From assembly GCA_001897675.1 (NCBI GenBank), contig MKUE01000110.1:1-64000 (forward strand): a stretch of 64,000 nucleotides of DNA. Reading direction: 5' to 3'. Positions 58,432-64,000 of the stretch are shown one piece after another. Within the stretch, counting starts at the first letter, position 1; each line of letters starts with the position of its first letter. Under the pieces are notes generated by a model. That model was not told where the DNA came from. It saw only the letters and a list, made by a program, of their open reading frames with translations, and did no database searches. Position numbers and translations under genes: made by a program. The DNA comes from Thiobacillus sp. 65-1059 (GTDB lineage Bacteria > Pseudomonadota > Gammaproteobacteria > Burkholderiales > Thiobacillaceae).

Positions 58432-58874
58432 AACGTGAACCCCTCCAGTTCGGGCGGCAGCGCGTCGTCGCTGAAGGTCAGCGCCTGGGCCACCTGGGCC
58501 TCCCAGCGCGACTCGTTCCACAACTCCACCTTGCTGCCCTGGCCCACCATCACCACGTTCTTGTCCAGCTCGGCGAATTTGCGCAGCATCGGCGGCAGCA
58601 GCACGCGGCCGGCACCGTCCATGTCCATATCGTGCGCATAGCCGACGAGCAGCTGTTTGAGGCTGCGGGTGCGGGGATTGAAGTCGGACAGGCCGTTGAG
58701 CTTCTTCTCGATCGGCTCCCATTCGGGCAGGGGGTAGAGCAGCAGGCACTGGCCGGGGTCGGCGGTGATCACCACGCGCCCGCCGCCGTTCACCAGAAGG
58801 GCGTCGCGATAGCGCGCCGGCACCACGAGCCGGTTCTTGCTGTCCAGACAGACTGTTGCGACCCCCCGAAACAT
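58428..58874 (-). CDS. mraZ: Transcriptional regulator MraZ
   Basis: 148 residues with two MraZ half-domains, each with the DxxxR signature: [16 protein letters not shown] and [15 protein letters not shown]. MraZ binds repeats before its own gene and controls the dcw operon. The ATG at 58874 has a strong GGGGGGAG site; the longer track ORF would read through the operator. Confidence 0.96.
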   Translation of the reverse strand: MFRGVATVCLDSKNRLVVPARYRDALLVNGGGRVVITADPGQCLLLYPLPEWEPIEKKLNGLSDFNPRTRSLKQLLVGYAHDMDMDGAGRVLLPPMLRKFAELDKNVVMVGQGSKVELWNESRWEAQVAQALTFSDDALPPELEGFTL

Positions 58875-58921
58875 GCTCCCCCCGTTATTGAATTTTGGCC
58901 GTGTTTGGACGGGCGCATTCT

Positions 58922-58956
58922 CCCACAACTTCCCACCAATCACCACTTGCACCCAC
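58922..58956 (-). promoter_or_regulatory. MraZ operator: four GTGG(G/T) boxes at 10-bp spacing
   Basis: Read on the minus strand: GTGGG-N5-GTGGT-N5-GTGGG-N5-GTGGG, exactly 10 bases apart, as in known MraZ operators (which usually show three). The first box overlaps the -10 of the promoter, so MraZ binding should block the start of transcription. Confidence 0.88.
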
Positions 58957-58983
58957 TATAGGGGATAGTTTTGGGGGGGTCAA
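58955..58983 (-). promoter_or_regulatory. Main promoter of the dcw cluster (Pmra)
   Basis: TTGACC-N17-TATAGT on the minus strand, ten of twelve consensus bases with ideal spacing. The predicted start is near 58948, inside the MraZ boxes. The untranslated leader would be about 75 bases. Confidence 0.85.
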
Positions 58984-58995
58984 GCCAAGGAACGC

Positions 58996-59028
58996 AAAAA
59001 AACCCCTATGCCTCAATGACTTAGGGGT
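58996..59028 (-). terminator. Rho-independent terminator after rnpB
   Basis: ACCCCTA and its complement around a 13-base loop, then seven Ts on the minus strand. It separates rnpB from the mraZ promoter. Confidence 0.8.
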
Positions 59029-59131
59029 GGTTTTGGGTTGTGGATAAGTTTCTGGAAAAACCGATGCTTAGCAGCTTGTTTTGTCATTACTTCGAGGACA
59101 AAACGCTAAGTAATTGAATTGCATGAAAAGT

Positions 59132-59422
59132 GGGAAAGTCGACCGATAAGCCGGGTTCTGTCGTGGACAACCATTCCTCTAGGCCGGCCATTGCTGACCG
59201 GCTCCAGCCACCTACCCGCAGACTCAGCGAGCCGCTTCATCGCCTGCCTATTTGGTGTTGCTCCGGATGGAGGTTACCGCGTTTCACCGTAACTTAATAC
59301 GCTCGTCTCTGTGGCCCTGTTCCTCGCCTCGCGGCGTCCGGCCGTTAGCCGGCATCCTGCTCTGTGGAGCCCGGACTTTCCTCTCCCACTTGCATGGCAG
59401 CGGTTGTCTGATCGGCTTTCCC
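59132..59422 (-). ncRNA. rnpB: RNase P RNA (class A)
   Basis: About 291 bases. The universal core is present: GAGGAAAGTCCGGGCTCC near the 5' side and AGAACCCGGCTTATCGG near the 3' end. The 5' GGGAAAG and 3' CTTTCCC pair as helix P1. It is shorter than E. coli's 377 bases, so some peripheral helices are reduced. It lies upstream of the mraZ promoter on the same strand. Confidence 0.93.
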
Positions 59423-59457
59423 GTCGGGATTATAAAGCCTTAGCTGGACCGAGGCTG
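59423..59457 (-). promoter_or_regulatory. Promoter of rnpB
   Basis: A perfect TATAAT (59429-59434) six bases before the RNA 5' end. The -35 (CAGCCT) is weak. The rest of the gap up to pyrC (59458-59560) shows only a GC hairpin near 59540-59556 that overlaps the end of pyrC. Confidence 0.65.
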
Positions 59458-59560
59458 CTGATTTGCTCACCCGCAGACGAGCCGGCCGACCGCCTCCCAT
59501 CAGCAGAGCCCTCGCGAGAAGACGGCTGCATTTCACGGGGCCGGGGTGGTGCCCGGTTTT

Positions 59561-60595
59561 TTATGCGGCGACGCGCCAGCGGATGGCCTCGCCCGCGCGC
59601 AGCGGCACCAGGCTTTCGCTGCCCAGCTTGAGGCGGGCCGGGGCGTCCCAGTTTTCGCGCCTGAGCGTGATGGTGCCGGTATTGCGCGGCAGGCCGTAGA
59701 AGTCGGCGCCGTGGAAACTGGCGAAGGCTTCGAGCTTGTCGAGCGCGCCGGCGTCCTCGAACGCTTCGGCGTACAGTTCGATGGCGGCATGCGCGGTATA
59801 GATGCCGGCGCAGCCGCAGGCGCTTTCCTTGGCGCCCACCGCATGCGGCGCGGAGTCGGTGCCGAGGAAGAAGCTGGGATTGCCGGAGGTGGCCGCGGCA
59901 ACCAGCGCCTGGCGGTGCTGTTCGCGCTTCAGCACCGGCAGGCAGTACAGGTGCGGGCGGATGCCGCCCTTGAACATGGCGTTGCGGTTGTACAGCAGGT
60001 GGTGCACGGTGACGGTGGCCGCGACGGTGGCCGGCGCGGCGGCGACGAACTCGGCGGCCTGGCGGGTGGTGATGTGCTCGAGCACGACTTTCAGCTTGGG
60101 GAAATCGCGCAGCAGGGGAATCAGATGGCGCTCGATGAACACCGCCTCGCGGTCGAACACGTCGACCTCGGGATCGACCACCTCGCCGTGCAGCAGGAGC
60201 GGCATGCCGGCTTCCTCCATCGCGGCGATCGCCTTGTAGGCGCGGGGCAGCTCGGTGACGCCGGAATCGGAATTGGTGGTCGCGCCGGCCGGATAATACT
60301 TCACCGCATGGAGGAAGCCGCTTGCCCGTGCGCGGCGGACTTCATCCGGCGTCGTGTTGTCGGTGAGATAGAGCGTCATCAGCGGCTCGAATGACGTCCC
60401 GTGTGCTGCGGCCAGCAAGCGCTCGCGGTAGGCGGCGGCATCGGCCACGCTGACCACCGGCGGCCTCAGGTTGGGCATGGCGATGGCGCGGCCGAATACG
60501 CGCGCGGTGTCGGGCAGCACGCTCTGCATGGCGGCGCCGTCGCGGAAGTGGATGTGCCAGTCGTCGGGGCGGGTGATCGTGAGGATGTCGGTCAT
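59561..60595 (-). CDS. pyrC: Dihydroorotase PyrC
   Basis: Third step of pyrimidine synthesis, type II enzyme of 344 residues. Zinc ligands [10 protein letters not shown], bridging lysine in [15 protein letters not shown], then [16 protein letters not shown] and GTDSAPH. It overlaps the rsmI stop by 4 bases. Confidence 0.97.
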   Translation of the reverse strand: MTDILTITRPDDWHIHFRDGAAMQSVLPDTARVFGRAIAMPNLRPPVVSVADAAAYRERLLAAAHGTSFEPLMTLYLTDNTTPDEVRRARASGFLHAVKYYPAGATTNSDSGVTELPRAYKAIAAMEEAGMPLLLHGEVVDPEVDVFDREAVFIERHLIPLLRDFPKLKVVLEHITTRQAAEFVAAAPATVAATVTVHHLLYNRNAMFKGGIRPHLYCLPVLKREQHRQALVAAATSGNPSFFLGTDSAPHAVGAKESACGCAGIYTAHAAIELYAEAFEDAGALDKLEAFASFHGADFYGLPRNTGTITLRRENWDAPARLKLGSESLVPLRAGEAIRWRVAA

Positions 60596-61470
60596 GCTTT
60601 GTCCTGCTCGTGCGGCTTCAGTGCCAGCGCCATTTTATAGAGTTCGGCCTTGCTGCGTCCGGTGATCTGCGCGGCGAGCTTGGCGGCGAGCGTGGGCGGC
60701 AGCGCGCCCTGCAGGATGTCGAGCACGCGCAGCGCTTCCGCATCGACCATCGCGGCGGCGGCCGCCGGCGGGTGCACGACGACGACGAATTCGCCGCGCA
60801 CGTGGTTGGGATCGGCGGCGAGCCAGGCGGGCGCCTCGGCCAGCGGCAGGGTGACGATGCTCTCGAATTTCTTGGTCAGCTCGCGCGCCAGCGTCGCCAG
60901 CCGGCCAGCGTCCAGCACCGCGGCCATGTCGGCCAGCGTTTCCTCGATGCGGTGCGGTGCCTCGTAAAACACCAGTGCGCACGGCAGCGCCGCCAGGGTT
61001 TGCAGTTGCGCACGGCGCGCCCCGGCCTTGGGCGGCAGGAATCCATGGAACAGCCACGACCCCGACTCCACCCCGGCGGCCGACAGCGCCGCGGTCACCG
61101 CGGCGGCGCCGGGGATCGGCACGACCCTCAGCCCCGCCGCGCGCACCGCCGCCACCAGCCGCGCGCCGGGATCGGACACCGCCGGCGTGCCGGCATCCGA
61201 CACATAGGCGACCGCATCGCCGCCCGCAATCCATGCGGCCACCTTGTCGGCGGCTGCGCGCTCGTTGTGTTCGCGGACCGAAACCAGCGGCTTGGCGATA
61301 TTGAAATGCGCCAGTAGCTGGCCGGACACACGGGTGTCCTCCGCCGCCACGCGGTCCACGCGCTGCAGGATGTCGAGCGCCCGCAGGGTGATGTCGCCAA
61401 GGTTGCCGATGGGCGTGGCGACCACATAAAGCGCGGGCAGCAGGGGGGTATGATGGGACGTTTCGTTCAT
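60592..61470 (-). CDS. rsmI: 16S rRNA (cytidine-1402-2'-O)-methyltransferase RsmI
   Basis: 292 residues of the tetrapyrrole-methylase fold: [45 protein letters not shown]. It modifies the same nucleotide as RsmH. It is divergent from yraN, with 18 bases between the chosen starts. Confidence 0.95.
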   Translation of the reverse strand: MNETSHHTPLLPALYVVATPIGNLGDITLRALDILQRVDRVAAEDTRVSGQLLAHFNIAKPLVSVREHNERAAADKVAAWIAGGDAVAYVSDAGTPAVSDPGARLVAAVRAAGLRVVPIPGAAAVTAALSAAGVESGSWLFHGFLPPKAGARRAQLQTLAALPCALVFYEAPHRIEETLADMAAVLDAGRLATLARELTKKFESIVTLPLAEAPAWLAADPNHVRGEFVVVVHPPAAAAAMVDAEALRVLDILQGALPPTLAAKLAAQITGRSKAELYKMALALKPHEQDKA

Positions 61471-61488
61471 GTGCCGCCATTGTCGCAG

Positions 61489-61839
61489 ATGTTGAAATCC
61501 CTGCTCGGGCAATCCGCCGAAGCGCGTGCCGAAGCCTTCCTGCAAACGCATGGACTGAAGCTGCTGGCACGCAACTGGCGCTGCCGCTTCGGCGAAATCG
61601 ATCTCGTCATGCAGGATGGCGCCACGCTGGTGTTCGTCGAAGTGCGGCTGCGCAGCCGCGCCGACTTCGGCGGGGCGGCCGCCAGCGTCACGGCGAACAA
61701 GCAGCGCAAACTGCTCGCCGCTGCGCGGCAGTACCTGGCCGCGCTGAAAACGCTGCCGCCGTGCCGCTTCGACGTGGTGGCGCTGTCAGGCGGCGCCCCG
61801 CCCGAGTGGATCATGAACGCATTCGACGATGTGGGATAA
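61489..61839 (+). CDS. yraN: YraN/UPF0102-family protein
   Basis: 116 residues. The nuclease-like fold shows GxxAExxAxxFLxxxG and NWRCRFGEIDLVM ... LVFVEVRLRS (usually VEVKxR). Its role is not established. The ATG at 61489 avoids overlap with rsmI; the track start at 61450 would overlap it. It sits first in the yraN-diaA-dolP set, the same order as in E. coli. Confidence 0.88.
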   Translation: MLKSLLGQSAEARAEAFLQTHGLKLLARNWRCRFGEIDLVMQDGATLVFVEVRLRSRADFGGAAASVTANKQRKLLAAARQYLAALKTLPPCRFDVVALSGGAPPEWIMNAFDDVG

Positions 61840-61851
61840 TTCCAGCCGACC

Positions 61852-62445
61852 ATGCCTTTACACGACAGAATTCTCGGCCATTTCCAGGCCTCGGCGCAGA
61901 CCGCGCGGGAGGCTGCCGCGACGCTTGCGCCGGCGATCGAACAGGCCGCACGCCACATGGTGCATTGCCTCGCCCAGGGCGGGAAAATCCTCGCCTGCGG
62001 CAATGGCGGTTCGGCGGCGATTGCGCAGCGTTTCGCTGCCGCGATGATCAACCGTTTCGAACAGGAGCGCCCGGGGCTGGCGGCGATTGCGCTCACCGCC
62101 GACACGTCGACCTTGACGTCGGTCGCCAACGACTGCGCCTACGATCAGGTGTTTGCGCGGCAGGTGAAAGCGCTGGGGCAGCCGGGCGACCTGCTGCTGG
62201 CGGTCTCGGCCAGCGGCAACTCGCCCAGCGTATTGCAGGCGCTGGCCGCCGCGCGTACGCGCAGCATGCCGGTCATCGCCTTGACCGGCCGCAGCGGCGG
62301 CGGCCTGGCGGAACAAATGCAGGACGACGACGTCTTCCTGTGCGTGCCTGCAGAATCCACGGCGCGCATTCAGGAAATCCATCTGCTGTCCATCCATTGC
62401 CTGTGCGATGCGGTGGACAGCGTTTTACTAGGAGTCGAGGAATGA
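61852..62445 (+). CDS. diaA: SIS-domain protein DiaA (phosphoheptose-isomerase-like)
   Basis: 197 residues with one SIS domain: ILACGNGGSAAIAQRFAA, SANDCAYDQVFARQV-type block, VSASGNSPSVLQAL, ALTGRSGGGLAEQM. E. coli DiaA binds DnaA and promotes replication initiation. The yraN-diaA-dolP order supports this over GmhA, though sequence alone cannot separate them. Confidence 0.85.
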   Translation: MPLHDRILGHFQASAQTAREAAATLAPAIEQAARHMVHCLAQGGKILACGNGGSAAIAQRFAAAMINRFEQERPGLAAIALTADTSTLTSVANDCAYDQVFARQVKALGQPGDLLLAVSASGNSPSVLQALAAARTRSMPVIALTGRSGGGLAEQMQDDDVFLCVPAESTARIQEIHLLSIHCLCDAVDSVLLGVEE

Positions 62446-63014
62446 ACAAACTGATATATGGCGCGCTGCTGGGTGCGGCGCTGGTGCAACTGGGCGGCTG
62501 CGCGGCCGTCGTCGTGGGCGGCGCCGCCACCGGTGCGGCGGCCGCCACCGACCGCCGCACCACCGGCGTCTTCGTCGCCGACCAGGAAATCGAATTGCGC
62601 GCAATGAACCGCCTGCGCGAAGCCATTCCGGAAAACACCGGGCGGATTTCCGCCACCAGCTACAACCGCCAGGTGCTGCTGACCGGCCAGGTGCCGGACG
62701 AATCCATCCGCGCGCGCGCCGCCGAGGTCGTCAAGGGCGTTCCCGACGTGCGCACGGTATTCAACGAACTCAGCGTCTCGGGCGTCATTTCGCTGACCTC
62801 GCGCACCAACGACACCGCCGTCACCGGCAGCGTCAAAACCCGCCTGCTGCGCGACGAACGCGTGCCCGGCACCAAGATCAAGGTCGTCACCGAGGCTGGC
62901 ACCGTCTACCTGATGGGACTAGTGACCCGCGGCGAAGCCGACATTGCCACCGAAATCGCACGCACCACCTCGGGCGTGGCCAAGGTCGTCACCCTGTTCG
63001 AACATATCAACTGA
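62442..63014 (+). CDS. dolP: BON-domain lipoprotein (DolP/YraP-like)
   Basis: 190 residues with a lipobox (LVQLGGC/A) and two BON domains (about 50-115 and 125-190: [35 protein letters not shown]). DolP helps keep the outer membrane intact. Its ATG overlaps the diaA stop as ATGA. The order matches E. coli. Confidence 0.9.
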   Translation: MNKLIYGALLGAALVQLGGCAAVVVGGAATGAAAATDRRTTGVFVADQEIELRAMNRLREAIPENTGRISATSYNRQVLLTGQVPDESIRARAAEVVKGVPDVRTVFNELSVSGVISLTSRTNDTAVTGSVKTRLLRDERVPGTKIKVVTEAGTVYLMGLVTRGEADIATEIARTTSGVAKVVTLFEHIN

Positions 63015-63072
63015 TGCCTCTGCCCGCGTTCGCCGCGTGCGCGGCCCGGCAGCGCGCCGTGAGCGGCCGCCC

Positions 63073-64000
63073 ATGATCTATCGCGACCTGCGCGACTTCA
63101 TCGCGCAACTCGAAACAATGGGCGAACTGAAACGCATCGCCGTCGAAGTCGACCCCAAGTTCGAAATGACCGAAATCGCCGACCGCGTGCTGCGCGCCGG
63201 CGGTCCGGCGCTGCTGTTCGAGAAGCCCAGGGGCGGCACGATGCCGGTGCTGGCGAACCTGTTCGGCACGGTCAAGCGGGTGGCGCTGGGGATGGGTGAG
63301 GACGATCCGGCGCGGCTGCGCGAAGTCGGCCAGCTGCTGGCCTATCTCAAAGAGCCCGAACCGCCGAAAGGGCTGCGCGACGCCTGGGACAAATGGCCGG
63401 TGCTGAAACAGGTGCTCAACATGGCGCCGAAGGAAGTGAAGAGCGCGCCGTGCCAGGAAATCGTGTGGGAAGGCGCCGACGTCGATCTGGCGCGCCTGCC
63501 GATCCAGCACTGCTGGCCGGGCGACGTGGCGCCGCTCGTCACCTGGGGGCTGACCGTCACCCGCGGCCCCCACAAGAAGCGGCAGAACCTCGGCATCTAC
63601 CGCCAGCAGCTGATCGCCCCGAACAAGCTCATCATGCGCTGGCTGGCGCACCGCGGCGGCGCGCTGGATTTCCGCGAGCATCAGCAGGCGCATCCGGGCG
63701 AGCCGTTTCCGGTCGCCGTCGCGCTCGGCGCCGACCCGGCGACCATCCTCGGCGCGGTCACCCCGGTGCCGGACTCGCTCTCCGAATACCAGTTCGCCGG
63801 CCTCCTGCGCGGCGCCAAGACCGAGGTGGTGCAATGCCTCGGCAGCGAGCTGCAGGTGCCGGCGTCCGCCGAGATCGTGCTGGAAGGCGTGATCCATCCC
63901 GGCGAGACCGCGCTGGAAGGCCCCTACGGCGACCACACCGGCTACTACAACGAGCAGGAGACCTTCCCGGTGTTCACCGTCGAGCGCATCACCATGCGGC
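63073..64000 (+). CDS. ubiD: UbiD-family decarboxylase, N-terminal part (runs off the window)
   Basis: The first 309 codons are present: [79 protein letters not shown]. This is the 3-polyprenyl-4-hydroxybenzoate decarboxylase of ubiquinone synthesis, which uses prenylated FMN. Missing from the ORF track because it has no stop in the window. It is 58 bases after dolP. Confidence 0.94.
   Translation, partial: MIYRDLRDFIAQLETMGELKRIAVEVDPKFEMTEIADRVLRAGGPALLFEKPRGGTMPVLANLFGTVKRVALGMGEDDPARLREVGQLLAYLKEPEPPKGLRDAWDKWPVLKQVLNMAPKEVKSAPCQEIVWEGADVDLARLPIQHCWPGDVAPLVTWGLTVTRGPHKKRQNLGIYRQQLIAPNKLIMRWLAHRGGALDFREHQQAHPGEPFPVAVALGADPATILGAVTPVPDSLSEYQFAGLLRGAKTEVVQCLGSELQVPASAEIVLEGVIHPGETALEGPYGDHTGYYNEQETFPVFTVERITMR

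Noticed and set aside
59540-59562. CCGGG-N6-CCCGG hairpin followed by TTTTTT on the plus strand
   Set aside because: It reads as a terminator only on the plus strand, where no gene precedes it. For pyrC (minus strand) it lacks a T-run, so it was not listed as a terminator.

Overview
The window is GC-rich DNA from a betaproteobacterium. I infer a chemolithotroph resembling Thiobacillus or another Nitrosomonadales member. The evidence is a complete betaproteobacterial-style dcw (division and cell wall) cluster, eight genes for c-type cytochromes, a TsdBA-like thiosulfate dehydrogenase pair, a Cyc2-like fused cytochrome-porin, a periplasmic DsrE-like protein and a copper/heavy-metal block. This is read from protein motifs and gene order; no database search was run.

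Layout. 1-4.1 kb: start of tkt, an inositol-phosphatase-family gene, a methyltransferase, a thioredoxin-fold protein, rsmE and a DsrE-like protein. 4.2-9.3 kb: argA, then a PhnD-like binding protein paired with a HAMP-PAS-GGDEF-EAL protein. 9.4-11.2 kb: Cyc2-like outer-membrane cytochrome-porin plus a small periplasmic cytochrome c. 11.3-18 kb: ybiT and housekeeping or hypothetical genes, tRNA-Arg(CCG), two related c5-type cytochrome genes and a zinc-ribbon/SEL1 protein. 18-32.3 kb: metal block with a CBA-type RND efflux operon, divergent from a cytochrome b561-SHP-DHC cassette and its two-component system. It continues with a second leftward operon (His-tailed small protein, TolC-like lipoprotein, multicopper oxidase, CusF-like protein, Spy-like protein). 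32.3-36.3 kb: secA and dciA. 36.4-39.8 kb: tsdB-tsdA and a frameshifted mscS, sitting between dciA-secA and lpxC. 39.6-59 kb: dcw cluster on the minus strand in the order mraZ-rsmH-ftsL-ftsI-murE-murF-mraY-murD-ftsW-murG-murC-murB-ddl-ftsQ-ftsA-ftsZ-lpxC. 59-64 kb: rnpB, pyrC, rsmI, and the divergent yraN-diaA-dolP set, then the start of ubiD.

How genes work together. The dcw genes are almost all joined by ATGA, GTGA or TGATG overlaps and are read from one strong promoter upstream of mraZ. That promoter overlaps four 10-bp-spaced MraZ boxes. Two places in this tight array are abnormal. Between mraY and murD lies a 53-codon ORF ending in a copy of the last 21 codons of MraY. Between murG and murC lies a 47-codon ORF starting with a copy of the first 12 codons of MurC, next to a 143-bp element bounded by 31-33 bp inverted repeats. 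Both small ORFs keep the stop-start overlap with the next gene. The four differences between the two MraY-tail copies are all synonymous. These are the most novel-looking structures in the window, together with the Cyc2-like locus and the PmrA-box-like sites between the efflux operon and the cytochrome cassette.

Limits: start codons are judged from overlaps and ribosome-binding sites, and functions from motifs visible by eye. Large antisense ORFs in the supplied track were judged to be shadows and left out.
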